NCBI RefSeq assembly: GCF_003711515.1
Contig: NW_021167093.1
Location: 546,643 to 610,642, forward strand
Length of the DNA: 64,000 nucleotides
Reading direction: 5' to 3'
DNA from: Sodiomyces alkalinus F11
Lineage: Eukaryota > Ascomycota > Sordariomycetes > Glomerellales > Plectosphaerellaceae
Shown here: positions 1 to 12,363 of the stretch, in pieces
Layout: every line of letters begins with the position of its first letter
Numbering within the stretch: the stretch's first letter is position 1
The notes under the pieces: generated by a model
Seen by the model: the letters and a program-made list of their open reading frames with translations, nothing else
What the model was told of the DNA's origin: nothing
Databases searched by the model: none
Program-made: the position numbers and the translations under genes

Positions 1-1283
1 TCCTATAAGGCTCCTCGGATTCCCCTATTCTATTCGTAATATATATTAGTAAGGTTATAGCGGGACCGGACTTCTAGAGTCTCTAGCTCTCTTATATCGA
101 CGGTTTTTAGCTATCTATAGTGTCTACGTCGACTAGAAAAAACTATAAACCCCTAGAAAAGACCGTAGCCTCCCTATTCGACGTAGTAAAAGTTAACTAA
201 GTCCTTTTTAAACACTGAAAAACAGAGCTTATGTACTTCTATAGAAAACGCTCTAAAGAAGACGCCTCGGTAACTATAAGGGGACACCTAGTAAAACCAG
301 CCCTAGGTACTATTAGGCGGCTAGAGGTCTAGTTTACTCCTAAGTTATTATTTAAACTATATATCGAAAGACGCCTAAATTCAGCTTTAGAGGCCCTAAA
401 CAGGTTATATAAGCTTGCTAGCTCGTAGAGGGGCCTTTCTTTTAAGGCCCTATGGCAGCTATATATAGCCTGTATAGCCTCTTTCGCTGACTTTGGCGTA
501 TAGCTCTAGTAGGACCCTAAATTACCGAAAAAGCATATCGTAGACTGCCTCGAACGTCTATAGTACGGCGCTTTACTTAGGGCCCTAGGTGCTTTTAAAG
601 ATGCCTCCTTACGGCCTCTAGAACTCGAAGTAGCAGTCCCCCTAGCGGCGGCTTAGTTACCTAGGTCTAGTAGCCTTTATGTCTTTATAACCTTAAATCT
701 CTTACTAAACCATCGTATTAGACGCTAGCTTTTAGTAAGCGAAAACCACGAAGACCTCGCCTGGCTATAGAACCTTCTGCCTACTATATAGCTATATAGA
801 CTAGACCTAGAAACAGTGGCTTTAGTAGGCTAGTCTTAGGATATCGAGAGTCCTTTGGCTAAGTAGAAGGCCCCCTAGACCTTAAAACCTATAGCGGACC
901 AAAAACCCTTTTCCCCTCTTAAAGGCCGGCCTAAAACAGCTACCGACCCTGGCGCTAGCCCCGAGACCCTCGATTAGAAAACAGCCAACATCGAAGCCCT
1001 CGCTGAAATACAATAAAACCTAGGTAAATAGACCGCTATTTTGTATACCGTCGGCTCCCTAGGCTACTATACTAGGTCCCCTACAGGACTCTTACAGGCT
1101 ATAGCCGCTATAATATAGTGGGCTAATACCGGAAGGCCCTATAAAGCTATAGGCTTTAACCTAGGGGCCGCTACTGAAATCGCGGACGCAGAATTATATG
1201 CTATTCTTTAGGCCCTTTATACTACCTTATAACGGACGCCTAGGCCTATAGAGTGCTATACTTTTAGCGATTCCTAGACAGCT
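1..1283 (+). pseudogene. Tad-A LINE ORF2 remnant, RT C-terminal half and start of RNase H (outer copy, part 1)
   Basis: This is the second half of a LINE reverse transcriptase plus the start of its RNase H domain, cut at the left window edge. It aligns by eye, base for base apart from C/T and G/A changes, with 22010-23300 of the full-length copy further right. The RT catalytic motif is visible near 95-110 (YIDG in place of YIDD), followed by a thumb and connection region. An RNase H start motif (YTVGS in place of YTDGS) lies near 1045. Many in-frame TAG/TAA codons stand where Gln or Trp is expected, so it is dead. The frame stops at 1283 because another Tad-A copy inserted here in opposite orientation; the same reading resumes at 7472. 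The family is a Tad-clade LINE, sure from the sister copies. Confidence 0.85.
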
Positions 1284-1295
1284 ATTTAGAAGCTT
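1284..1295. repeat. Target-site duplication, left copy (inner Tad-A)
   Basis: The 12-base word atttagaagctt here is repeated exactly at 7460-7471. It brackets the minus-strand Tad-A element and also belongs to the interrupted outer Tad-A RNase H sequence, as comparison with the uninterrupted copy near 23290 shows. It therefore marks a genuine retrotransposition event. Confidence 0.85.
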
Positions 1296-1489
1296 TTTTT
1301 TTATTTTTTTTTTATTCATTTCGCGCATACAGCCCTAAAGCTATAGCGCGGCGCCTTTTGCCCTATAGGTTAAAGGCTAGAATAAACTATAGTAAGGAGT
1401 GGAGTGGAGTAGTAATAAACAAAGGAAGTGCTCCGTAACAGTCTGCCTAATATACCGAAAAACAGGTAAAAAACCAAAACAGAAAACTA

Positions 1490-4400
1490 GGCCGCAGGAT
1501 CCGAGTTTACGCCCTATACCACTCTGCCGAGGCTATTTTAGTAACTAAAAGATAGGCCTCTAAGGCCTGTATACCTCTTTTAGTACTGAATAATAGCGGC
1601 AGGGATAGCGGTAGGCCTGCTAGGACTTCCCGCAGGACTCTTCGTTCGTTTTTATAAAAAGGGCAGGAAAGGATAAGGTAGGCTGTATCCTATATAGGGG
1701 AGCCGGGACAGGAACAGCGGTCGTTAGCGCAGTTTCGGGCTCTTTTTTAGTGGGATTTTAGGTATCCGAAGCCGGTTTTTAGCTGAATAAAAGCCGACTT
1801 TACCCACCTAAGGCCCTGTATCGGCAGTGGTTTTCAGGAAAAACGGAGGTTATCTCGGACTAGGCGCCTATAAAGGCGGCCTAAACGCACCGATTTACCT
1901 CTTTTTTCCGCCTCTTCCTCTCCGTTCTATAAAGCTTTCCAGTCTTAAATCAGGGCCTCGTTAACCCGGCGTTTTAAGTGGCTAAGGGTAACTATACTAA
2001 TAGATTTAGCAGCTTTTGTAGGATCTAGCGCCTATTTAGCTGCCTTATCCGCTAGTTCGTTCCCTTCTATCCCTATATACGAAGGGCACCACTATACAGA
2101 GACTAAAGTGCCCTGTTATTTTAGTTATTAGATAAGGGTCTTAGCCTCTATAGCCTACTACGAGGAGCACTAAAGCTTCTAAATAGCCGCCTATAAATCG
2201 CTAAAAATATAGCACTCTAGGGGCCTAGGCGACTGCTCTAGGGCAGTGTGAAGGGCCTGAGGAATAGCGTATAATTCGGCGTCGGCGATTGCAGCGGAGT
2301 CCCCTAGGTTAATACCTATAGCCCTGCAGGGCCTGCCGGTACTAGCTAGCTATATAACAGCAGCTACAGCCTGCGAAGGCCCTGTAGGAGGCCTTATAGG
2401 GTAGCCTAGGGAGCCGTCGGTATAGAAAACAGACGCCCACTCGCCTAAGGATTATTATATATCCTTAAGAGCCTCGAGGTGGGCTGTTTTTGGGTCTTGG
2501 GTGCCGGAGTCGGACTCGGTATTATTCGTGGTTTTTAGCCGTTCCTTTAGAGGAAAAAAGGGCCTAAGGTCTACTATAGGCTCGGAGGCCCAGGGGGCCT
2601 CCTACCTAGCTGCCGGGCCCTCTATCCCCCAGGACTATCCTACTAAGGCTACTAATTCTAGCCCTAGCTTATGAAGCTGTATAGTAGGCTATAGGTCTTA
2701 TAGGCGGGCGAGGTCTTCCCCTAGCTCCCCTAGAAGCTAGCGTCTAATAGGGTGGTTCGGCAAGAACTTTAAGGACCTAAAGGCATAAAGCCTATTAGAT
2801 CTGGTTAACCGAATCGAAGCTGGAGGGACTACTGCTTCTATTGCTAAAGGCCGTAAAGGGGCCCCCCTAAAAGCCCCTAGAGCCCTAACTAGAGCGCCGT
2901 ACTATAGGCGTTCTAGGCGGTCGACTAGGTGCTTTTTAGGCGATTTAGGGTCCCACTATAGCTACGAGCCGAAGTTAGCTAGCGAGGCTATATAGGCTAT
3001 ATATAGCTGCCGTAGGGCCTTAAAAGAAAGGCCCCTCTACGAGCTAGCTAGCCCATGAAGCCTGTTTAGGGCACCTAAAGCTAACTTCAGGCGCTTTTCG
3101 ACGTGGGGTTTAAAAGATAGCTTAGGGTCAAACTAGACCCCTAGCCACCTAATACGCCTAGAGCTGGTTTAACTAGGTGCCCCCCTATACTAACCGGGGC
3201 GTCTTCTACAGAGCGTCTTCGGTGGAAGTGAATAAGCTCTGTTTTTTCCGGGTCGAAAAGAACGTGGTTCTTATTCGCTACGTCGAAAAGGGAGGCCGCG
3301 GCTCTTTCTAGGATTTTACAGTTTTTCCTAGCAGATATAAACGCTATAGATAGCTAAAATCGTCTATATAGGATAGCTAAAGACCTTTATAATCCGGCCC
3401 CGCTATAACCTTCCTAATATAAATTAGGAATAGGATAGGGGAAACCGGGGAGCCTTATAGGACCCCTATATTTAGGGGGGTAGGCTGNNNNNNNNNNNNN
3501 NNNNNNNNNNNNNNNNNNNNNNNNNNNNNNNNNNNNNNNNNNNNNNNNNNNNNNNNNNNNNNNNNNNNNNNNNNNNNNNNNNNNNNNNNNNNNNNNNNNN
3601 NNNNNNNNNNNNNNNNNNNNNNNNNNNNNNNNNNNNNNNNNNNNNNNNNNNNNNNNNNNNNNNNNNNNNNNNNNNNNNNNNNNNNNNNNNNNNNNNNNNN
3701 NNNNNNNNNNNNNNNNNNNNNNNNNNNNNNNNNNNNNNNNNNNNNNNNNNNNNNNNNNNNNNNNNNNNNNNNNNNNNNNNNNNNNNNNNNNNNNNNNNNN
3801 NNNNNNNNNNNNNNNNNNNNNNNNNNNNNNNNNNNNNNNNNNNNNNNNNNNNNNNNNNNNNNNNNNNNNNNNNNNNNNNNNNNNNNNNNNNNNNNNNNNN
3901 NNNNNNNNNNNNNNNNNNNNNNNNNNNNNNNNNNNNNNNNNNNNNNNNNNNNNNNNNNNNNNNNNNNNNNNNNNNNNAGATCGGCTATAAGCTTATCCTA
4001 TTAGGCCCTAGGGCTTTCCCCTTAGCAGCTCTAAAGATAGCGCGTTATAGTTCGGCAGCCTATAGGCTAGGCTGCTCCCACGGTTTTCTAAGGCCTTTAC
4101 TGCGTGATCTAGTCAGGCTCTAGGGGCCGTTAGAAGGGTTAGAGGAGCCTAGGTCCTCTAAAGGGCCTATAAATACAGGGCCTTCAGGGGCGTTAGTGGC
4201 GAAAGGAAAAAGGGTCTGAAGAAGGGCGTTCCATTTATCGTTGAAGGCATAGGCTTTCTGCTTTATAGGCGTTTAAATCGGTGGGATTTTCGCGTTTAGG
4301 CCGCTTTTCGTGTAGCTATAGGCCTTCAAAATCTTAGGGCCTTAAGCGTTACCTAGAAAGGCCTCCTAGTAGTCCTTTTTTACTGTTTGTACTGCCCTAT

Positions 4401-5640
4401 AGTAGGCGTTTCGAGCCTTTTTCCAGGTGGTTTCTAAAGCTGCTAGCTGGGTAGCCGAGGCCCCCTTTTTAGCTTTTCTAAAAACCCTAAAAGCCCTATT
4501 AGCTGTTTTTTGTAGGGCTTTTAGCTCTAGGGCCTACCACGGTTTTAAACGCTCTACTACCCTTAGCTCCGGCATGGAGGCCTTAATAGCTAGGGAAATA
4601 GTATCCGATAAATAACGACCTATAGAGTCCTAGTCCGAGGCGTCGATAGCCTATTATAGCTACTAGTCGAGGCTAGGTTCTAGGCTCTTCAGGGTGCTAG
4701 TAAACAGACCATAGTCCGCTAGCCTATAATTATAGGCCGGTGGAAGGGATCTATTTATAGGACTTTTAGAACCTAGAATAGAGGCTGAAATCAGGATAGC
4801 GCGGTATAAGGAGGGAGTGTTTTCGATATATTCCCACTTATAAAAGCGGAGACGATTAAAGCCGGGCGTGTAAAATACTAGGTTTATAACCGACTCTTAA
4901 CGAAGATTAGACCTAAAAAAGGTCCCCCCGTTTAGGTTAACGTTTTTAGGATCCACAAAACAGGTGGCTTTAAGGCTATTTAACTAGTGTACTAAGGCCT
5001 AGGCCTTAATAGAAGCCTGATTCGAAGTAGCCCCGTTCCACTACTAGTGGTTCCTATTAAAGTCCCCTATAATAAGGGTCGGCTTAGGGACCTAAAGGCC
5101 CTATAGCACGCGATCTTCGGTCTAGGGTCGGCTTTTAGAGCCTAAAAAAGAAGGAAAAGAAGAAGAAGAAACAGTCGAAGAGGTAGAGGGGGTAGGGCTA
5201 GGGGGCCTTAAAGGCCCTCTACCTATTATTTCGGGATTCTGCTCTGTCTGATTATAGACGTTTAGGATATAGAAGGTCTACGGGTAATAGACCTTTATAC
5301 GCTACGCGTTTATATTATTTAGAAGGTCTTCGCGGTGTGAAAAATCGATACCCGAGCCCTGTTTTATATAAGTAAGGACCCTAGGTTTAATAGAAAAAAG
5401 CTGGGTTTTCCGCGACGTAGGCGTGATAGTATAGAAGGCTGGGTGGTTTCGAATATACCACCCTTCTAGTTTTAGGACGCAGGAAGGCTGCTGGATAAGG
5501 ACTATATTAGCCGAAGCCTCTAAAGCCTGTTCTAGGATAGCTTCCTGCGCCGGACTCTATTTATCGACGTTATACTAAATAAACCGGATTTCTTTCGGAC
5601 TAAAAGACCCTTTATTTATAGGATTTAGGGTTTAATAGCT
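1490..5640 (-). pseudogene. Tad-A ORF2: APE endonuclease, RT, RNase H, Cys-rich end (broken)
   Basis: This is the LINE replication polyprotein that nicks target DNA and copies the element RNA. Reading the minus strand, an endonuclease-like start lies just below 5640. The GDFN endonuclease motif sits at about 5061-5072, followed by the degenerate HHxxW position. The RT finger motif KALGPNRI is near 4010, just before the assembly gap; YIDD is near 3356-3370; the RNase H YTDGS motif is near 2415-2430; and a CPC-type Cys-rich tail lies near 1600-1730. In-frame TAG/TAA codons are numerous and follow CAG/CAA/TGG-to-stop changes. The gap hides the palm part of the RT, but its length fits the sister copy, so no large rearrangement is implied. 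Confidence 0.85.
3488..3977. other. Assembly gap (490 N)
   Basis: This is a run of unknown bases inside the RT region of the minus-strand Tad-A copy. Distance between flanking motifs (KALGPNRI to YIDD) is close to that of the complete copy at 21420-22110, so the gap size appears roughly right and the missing sequence is most likely ordinary Tad-A RT sequence. Confidence 0.95.
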
Positions 5641-7311
5641 CGAAAGACCTCGCAGTTTTTACTATAAGGGGGGTATACCCCCTTATATAGTTATAGCACT
5701 TATAGGTCCTATATTCGTAGTCGCTCTATTCCTCGTACTCGTTATAGTAGTAGTCTTCGTCGCTATAGCCCTCCGTAGCGTAGATAGAGTAGGTAGTTAG
5801 GCTTTTATAGGTCCCTCCGGTATACCCGAATTTCCAGCAGTTAGAGCACTGGGTCCTAGGGGTTATAGGCCTATATTTATAGACCTTTAGCCGCTGGCCG
5901 GCTATATAGAGCCCGCATTTTAAGTAGTATTTCTGCTCTTTAGTAGTTAGGACTAAAACGATAATAGTACCATGAAGCCTGTCTAGGGTTCCTAGCCACC
6001 GAGGCTTCTCTACCACCCTAATAGGGTTAAAGGTGCCGATTTTAGTAACTAGGTCCTTTAAACCTAGGCCCTATCGAAGGCTACGGTACAGGGCTTCTAG
6101 CGGTGTGTCGGAAGGGTCGGTAGGGTCGGATAATAGCGTTTCCCCCCTCCGAAGGCCCTAGTAGGCACTTATTTAATAATAAGCTTAAACTAGTCGCCTG
6201 TAGGTTAGAAGGGCTAAAGAGGCAGGTTTAGCTCCTTAAACCACTAATCCTAAGAGTCTAGGAGCTACTAAACGCTGTATTTCGGGCCCGGGGTCAAAAT
6301 AAGGTTCCCGTTAGTTAATAGGCTAATAGCCGTAACAGCAGGGATTTTTAGGGCCTTATTTAGCCTATTCCGGAGCTTAAGAGGATTAAAGTTCTCCCGG
6401 GGGATCGTTTCCCCTGCTATAGACTGTAAAATAACCTTAGGGACCTTTTGAGGGTCCGTGGAGAGGCGGGCCCGGGGGGCTAAAGGTGCTAAGGCCTTTT
6501 AGGGGGCCTAGGGTGCTATAGAGCCTGTTTTCCCCCTTAAAGCCTCGCTATAAAGGGGTTTAGGCTATTCTGTAAGCCTACGAACTGCTTTGGCTAGTTC
6601 GTCGACCTTCTACTCGAGTATAGGGGGCTAGGAGCCTTATAGGGTTCCGTCGATAGCAGATTTAAGCCCTATAGATAGGGCTTTAATCTAGGGGATAGGG
6701 TCGAGGTCGTAGGCCTATTAGGGTAGCTAAAAGGCCTGCTGGAGAAGACCCCTAGCCTAGGCCTTACTAGCCAAACTAGTCGACTTCTAGGGCGTAGTAG
6801 GGGGGTTTCCAGCAGTTTCAGGGGCCTTTTTAGCCTATTTAGAGCCTATAAGGCCCTGTTTTTTAGTAGGGGAGGGCCTAGAGGGCGTTTCGAAGAGGCT
6901 TTCGGCCTCCGAGTCAGAGGGGGGCTCGATTCGAGTCCTAGAAAACCTTCTAGGGGTTAGGGTCGAAGGGCTAAGCTACCTTTTCGAATTAAGGGGCGTA
7001 ATAAAGGTAGAAGTCCCTGTATTTACAGGGCTTTCAGGGGTTTCTCCTATTTCTACCTCCCTTAAGCCCTCTATAATTATAGGGGACTCAGGGTTAGTTC
7101 CGGGGGCGTTATGGTGGGTTAGGGCGTTATTATAGCTAGTGCTATAGCTGTTATTATGGCTGGGGCCTTTTATGGGGTGCTAGGGTCGCGAGGCCTTAGT
7201 GGTTACGGCTCTACGTGGCTGCTTTGTCAGCGTGGGCGCACGGGCCACGTTAGATTTTTCCCCCGCACGCGGGGCACCCGTAGGTGCGTTTCCAGGCGTT
7301 TCCGCACTCAT
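5640..7311 (-). pseudogene. Tad-A ORF1, Gag-like RNA-binding protein (broken)
   Basis: This is the LINE ORF1 protein, expected to coat the element RNA. An ATG survives at 7311-7309, giving an opening MSAETPGN, then a Ser/Pro-rich disordered stretch with an SDSEAE acidic patch. A CCHC zinc knuckle appears near 5815-5853 with the His changed to Tyr (CSNCWKFGY) and the last Cys also Tyr, both expected from RIP. A stretch of 96 codons without stops (5726-6016) covers this knuckle and a Tyr/Glu-rich end. The frame is broken elsewhere by TAG/TAA. It lies directly upstream of the endonuclease frame, as in other Tad-like elements. Confidence 0.8.
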
Positions 7312-7459
7312 TTTACGCCCTAAATAGCACCTACGCGATACAGGGCTTTAGATAGGCGTATAGAGCTCGAAAAGAGCTATCGATTAATATAGCTTTCAAG
7401 TGGCTTAGAGCGTTTACGCGTAAAACGTGGGTCCCCCTAAAAGAGTAGTAAGAAGGATG

Positions 7460-7471
7460 ATTTAGAAGCTT
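7460..7471. repeat. Target-site duplication, right copy (inner Tad-A)
   Basis: This is an exact match to 1284-1295 (atttagaagctt). It directly follows the 5' end of the minus-strand Tad-A and begins the resumed RNase H sequence of the outer copy. Confidence 0.85.
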
Positions 7472-8334
7472 TAGCGCACCTTATAATAGGCTATCAAAGC
7501 AAAACCCCTTATCTTACGGCTTAAATAACCAGTTATTTTGGTTGCTATATAGTGGTGCCCCTCGTATATAGGGATAGAAGTAAACGAACTAGCGGGTAAA
7601 GTAGCTGAAGGGGTATTAGACCCCGAAAAGGCTACTAATTCTATAAGTTTAGGTACCCTTAGCTACCTAAAACGCCGGGTTAATAAGGCCTTAATTTAAG
7701 ACTAGAAGCCTTTTAAGGATAACGAAGCAGAGGCGGAAAAGAGAGGTAAATCGGTCCGTTTAGACCGCCTTTATAGGCGTCTAGTCCGCGATAACCTCCG
7801 TTTCTCCTAAAAACCACTACTAACCTAGGGCCCTAGCTAGGTAAAGTCGGCTTTTACTAGTTTAAACCGGCTTCGGATACTTAAAACCCCACTAAGAAAG
7901 GGTCTAGAATTACGCTAATAACTGCTATTTCTGTCCCGGCTTCCCTATACAGGATACAGCAAACTTTATTCTTTCCTGCCCTTTTTATAAACGAACGAAA
8001 AGCCCTACGGGAAGCACTAGCAGGCCTACCGCTATCTCTGCCGCTATTATTTAGTACCAAAAAAGGAATACAGGCCTTATAGGCCTATCTTTTAGCTACT
8101 AAAATAGCTTTAGCAGAGTGGTACAGGGCGTAAACCTCGGATTCTACGGTCTAGTTATTTTGCTTTGGTTTTCTACCTATTAGGTCTATTAGGCAGATTA
8201 TTACGGAGGATCTCCTTTATTTATTACTGTGGTTTACTATACCTAGCTTCTGATAGCCTTTAGTCTTTAGGGCAATAGGCGCCGGGCCATAGCTTCAGGG
8301 CTGCACGCGCGTAATAAATAAATAAATAAAAAGA
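7472..8334 (+). pseudogene. Tad-A LINE outer copy, part 2: RNase H end, Cys-rich tail, 3' UTR
   Basis: This continues the reading interrupted at 1283 and matches 23295-24165 of the complete copy. It holds the distal RNase H sequence, the Cys-rich C-terminus near 7915-7990 (spaced CPC then a second CP) and the family 3' end, with the conserved word catagctt followed by agggctg near 8290. The tail ends in an A-rich tract of aaat units (8309-8334). Downstream sequence is Tad-B RT, so this element inserted into an older Tad-B copy; its 5' flank lies outside the window, so the target duplication cannot be checked. It is dead through many TAG/TAA codons. Confidence 0.85.
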
Positions 8335-10330
8335 GAAATATCTGCCATAACGTTACTATAGCGGATATATAGTGGCGCCTTAAGAAGATAAAGCCCTAGG
8401 CGGTATTAAGACCTAATATACTCCTAGCAGGACTCCTAAAAGTATATAAACCCCCCTTATACTCAAGACTAAGTCCTATGTTTATAGTATACCTCAACAT
8501 AGGCTATTACCCGAAAAGGTACTATTCCGCTATTATAGTAGTTTTTAGGAAAGAAGGTCGGCTAATAGCCGATTACGGGATAGTAAAAGGATAGCGGCTA
8601 ATATTACTCCTTAGTATAATAAGTAAAGTCCTTAAAGGAATATTGGCTAACTGTATTACCGCCGTAGCGGAGGAGTATTAGCTCCTCTTACAGGGATAAA
8701 TAAGTAACCGAACCGGGCGAAATACTAAGATAATAGTATACAGAGTCACGGAGGCCGTAAAGGCGAGCTAGGCCTATAGTAGCACCGCTTCGATACTCTA
8801 ACTAGATATAAAAAGCGCCTTTAATATTATCTCTTACTCTCGCTTCCTTAAGATACTTAAAAGGAAAGGTTTCCCCTAGTAACTTACTACCCTAATTAGT
8901 AGCTTCCTCTAAGACTATATAGCCTAGCTATTACTCGATAGCGAAATAATCCCCCCGCGGCATCTTTACGGGGGTATACTATAAGGCTCTCTAATCTCCC
9001 TTATTCTCTTTATACTCTATATCTCCACCCTTTGTAAAGAGCTAAAAAGGATCCCTAAAATAATAATAGTAGGTTTTACTAATAACACGAATATTATCGC
9101 CTTTAGTAGAATAAAAGTATAAATATAATACCGCCTTGCTGCAATATAGCGTATTGCCTAGACTAAGAGATAGTAAGCGGACTATAGTTTAAACTAGCTA
9201 AGTATATCTATATCCCCTTCACGAAGTCGCGCTAACACTTACCTACCCCGCTCCCCCTTAACGCTATTTTAGTACCGGTAACGGAGGCGATATAGCTCCT
9301 AGGCGTCTAGCTTAATAGGAAACTCGATTTCCGATAATATATTAAGAAGGTAAAAAGCCGCTTTACCACCTCATTATACGCCCTCTTAAGGCTTAGTATA
9401 GTCGTATAGGGGTATAGCTTCATAAACGCGAGGAGGCTATATTTTATAATAAGATAATTAGTAGTAGCCTACTACGCCTTAGCTATTTATAAGATTAAAA
9501 GTAAGTCCCGGTATAGTTCTATAACAGTACTTATAATAGTATAGAACTAGTATCTCCGACTAGTAGTAGGAGCCTACAACGCTATACCGACTAGGAACCT
9601 CGAAAAGGAGACCTTTATTCCCCCTCTTAACCTATACCTCTTAAGCTTTAGTGCCCGGAAGACCCTTCGTATATAGGGAGAGGGGACTAGGGATAAGATA
9701 CTAGCCGAGGTATACACCGTAATAAGAGCACTAATAGCACTAAACTAATATTATAGGGCCTACGCTACCCTCGCGTAAAACGCCTAACTTACTGCCTTAA
9801 CGGTCTAGGCGGGAATATTATCCCCGAAAAAGGCCCTCTTAAAGGTATAAGACAGAACCTAGATAGAACTATAGCGGCACTATATCTACGCCGTAACGAT
9901 ACTAAGCCGCCCCTTAATATAATACTCTTTTCGGAAATATAAAGGACTCCTTAACTATAAAGCTCTGTACTAATCTAGATTAGATTAGAAAAACTAGGCC
10001 TAAAAGCTTCCTTACCTAAGGCGAGGGTGCCGGGATTGCTATTAACGCGGTGCCTTTACTGAGACAGAGGGACAGAAATAGCGGCGCAAGTGGTACTCTA
10101 GTACTAGGATATAACCGAGGAAGAATATAAGGACCTTGTCCGTACTATAAAGAGACCGTTTATACCTAAAGGAGATCTATATAACGTACTAGAACACAAT
10201 ACCGAAGCCGGGAAAATAGCTAAGTGGTTCCTATAACGGAAAAGATTTAACGATTTACGGCTTACTCTTAAACTTATAGAAGCTTTTAAGGACGCGGCGG
10301 TATTATAGCGGGATAAAAGTAATATAATAG
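8335..10330 (+). pseudogene. Tad-B ORF2 C-terminal half: RT and Cys/His motif (broken)
   Basis: This is LINE reverse transcriptase. The catalytic box reads FTNN at about 9075-9086 where FxDD is expected; both Asp codons became Asn, a G-to-A change, so it could not work. The DIKSAFN motif (RT motif A) is near 8805 and the GGILQGS-type loop with a stop in place of Gln is near 8970. After the RT comes a connector and then a Cys/His segment (9990-10330) ending with the IAKWFL and AFKDAA type tail seen in Tad-like C-termini. No YTDG RNase H motif was found between them. Stops are TAG/TAA throughout. Confidence 0.8.
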
Positions 10331-12036
10331 TATTATGACGGCATAGAAGGAGTATAACGGCCCTGTTTATGTTTAAATAGGGGCCCTATAAGCCGGGACC
10401 CTAGTAGTATCGAAAAGGCACTAAACCTATACTACTCTTTGGTATCGTTATTATTACCTCTCCGAGAGGTATTAACTCCACGCTCGGCGTACTCAAGATC
10501 CTACGATAGTTAGCGGGCACTATACGGTAAAGGGGCTATAAGGGGACCTTAGCCACTTATATAGTCGTCTAGTAAAATACCCGCTATACTCTTAATACGC
10601 CGAAGTCGGCGCGATAGCTCCTACACCTATACCTTTACTAAAAAGGTACCGCCGCGGCGGTGACCGGAACGTAAAGCCTAAGAGACAGTCTATCCGAGGG
10701 AGAAAGCCGCCGTTATCAGGCGCTCCTTAGCCTATAGATTATTAGCTTAATAGTATAGCACCACCACGATATCTAAGGGGGACTATCCACTATAGTAATA
10801 CCTACGCTACTAGCGTAGCGGCCTTAGCCGTTATATATACCTAATGGATTTCTATAAAACGCGTCTATTACTTTTTAGTAGCGGGGGGGACCTATTAACC
10901 TATTAGACCTAACCACCCTAGCACCCTAGCAGTACTTTACGGTATAGGGATAACTTATATTCTTATATAGACGTCGGCTATTAGTATATTAAAAGCACGT
11001 AGCACTAATGCCTATAGTATTAGTATAAGCTTTAATATTATCTTAATACGACCCTAGGCGCTTACTATAACGTAAATACCTACTATATATTAGTCGCCAC
11101 AACACCACCTTAATACTACTGCGGTATATATATAGTATAACACGAATTATACTTTATTTATAACGACTATTATTATTAGGCGAAGGTATCTACGGCTATT
11201 AGTATACCGCTACTGAGGCGCTAGCATAGTATAGAGATACTTATACTACGCTATTAATTATAGTTATTATTATATTTATTATTACTTAATACTATTATAC
11301 TACCTAGTTAACCCTACGCTACTATAATACTACTTATAAACCACGAACTACGTACTAGAATTATATAGGAAACTAGGAGCAGAGAGCTAAACGATACTAC
11401 TAGTTAGTATAATACCGCGACGGTAACCCTATAAGGCTATAAACGGAGATATAGCATATGGAAAAATCTATAATAAGCTCTAAGGCGTTATAGGAAGGAA
11501 AAGAGAAAAAGAAAGAAGACCTTAGCGTTTATTAGCTATCTACTATTTTACGGATACGGGCGGAGCCCTGCCCTTCCTGCCTACCACCGGATATCAAAGG
11601 TACTTACCCCTAAGGGAGGCAGGAACGCCTACCTTACCTTTTCTGTTTATTAATTAAATAGAAGGCATAATAGGAATAGTCCCCGGGGATATAGGGAGGC
11701 CGGATATAGCGTGCCGTGGCCGCTATATCGCGGAGGCGTCGTGGTACCCTTACGGCCCCCTGCTCCCTCGCTAATGACCGACCTAGGCTAACCCGAATCA
11801 TAGCTTACTACTCTTTCCGTTAGCCACTAGCCTAAAGGTATAATTCAGATACGCAGAAGGGATAAACTAGGGCTATATTAGCCCCGTACTAGTACTACTC
11901 TAACTAAGGATAAGTATGAAGGTTTTCCCTAGGACCCGGGTTTTCCCCTTTATAGCTACCTAAGAAGGACTATATAGTCTAAATTAGGCTCCTATAGATT
12001 AGATTAATAACGGAGTAGGAATAAGAATAATAATAA
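10331..12036 (+). other. Tad-B 3' UTR, about 1.7 kb, ending in TAA repeats
   Basis: No reading frame is supported here. The stretch is shared with copy 2 (48080-49335 and 63604-64000) and inverted copy 3 (27550-25858). It has Tyr-codon-like tac/tat-rich sequence at 10970-11350 that does not hold a frame between copies. It ends at an aat/taa repeat near 12018-12036, the sort of tail used by LINEs that do not end in poly-A. Confidence 0.7.
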
Positions 12037-12363
12037 GAAAAGCTTTATTAATATTAAGTATAAGATTAATCCTACTAGCTATATTAATAAGTTTACGACA
12101 CGCCTCTATATTTAAGGGGATTAATAACCTAATAACCACCTTAATACCTACGCCTTAACCCTTACTAGAAGGGCTTTTAGGTCTCTAATAGGTATTATAG
12201 CCTACTTCGACCTAGAGACTCGGTAACTTAACCCCGTTAACGTATTCACTAATACCCTGCTTAACGAAGGGATCTATATAAAGGACCCGCTGGTTAGTAG
12301 CTGCTCTAGTTAGCTATAGGCCTTAAAACTCATTAACTTAAGGCCCTTTCAAAGTAACGCCCT
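12037..12363 (+). pseudogene. Copia-type reverse transcriptase fragment
   Basis: This is a short scrap of a Ty1/Copia pol gene. Read in one frame it gives an ARLYI-GD opening (usual ARLVVRGD), then TYALTLTRRAFRSL, then AYFDLETR and NPVNVFTN followed by EGIYIKDP. This is the usual Copia order of YAPT, the AYFDLE helix and the QxDVxNAFLN motif A. Stops at the expected Gln positions fit RIP. It is the flank into which Tad-B copy 1 inserted (its tail ends at 12036), and it is cut at 12363 by the inverted Tad-B arm. No LTR or other Copia part is visible in the window. Confidence 0.75.

Larger units (their letters stand above)
1296..7459 (-). mobile_element. Tad-A LINE, near full-length, minus strand (inner copy)
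   Basis: This is a non-LTR retrotransposon of the Tad type inserted into an older copy of its own family. On the minus strand it runs from a 5' end at about 7459, through ORF1 (start codon at 7311) and ORF2 (endonuclease, RT, RNase H, Cys-rich end), to an A-rich tail (T-rich as printed, 1294-1320). Its first bases match the 5' end of the 17904-24167 copy, so both look full length. The printed span is 6164 bases and includes a 490-base assembly gap inside the RT. It is heavily RIP-mutated but its ORF1 start codon survives. A 12-base target duplication flanks it. Confidence 0.9.
8335..12036 (+). mobile_element. Tad-B LINE copy 1, 3' part (RT to TAA tail)
   Basis: This is the right-hand part of a Tad-B LINE; its left part lies beyond the window, behind the inserted Tad-A. 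It aligns with 15785-17388 plus 47728-49335 plus 63604-64000 of copy 2 and, inverted, with 29600-25858 of copy 3. The order is RT, a Cys/His end near 9990-10330, a long 3' UTR, and a tail of aat/taa units near 12018-12036. The tail was identified by comparing where copies 1 and 3 stop matching. Confidence 0.85.

Noticed and set aside
4427..4615. Plus-strand open frame of 62 codons
   Set aside because: Antisense to the Tad-A endonuclease/RT region of the minus-strand copy.
12037..12363. Host gene fragment
   Set aside because: The motif order matches Copia RT and it carries the same RIP stops as the transposons.
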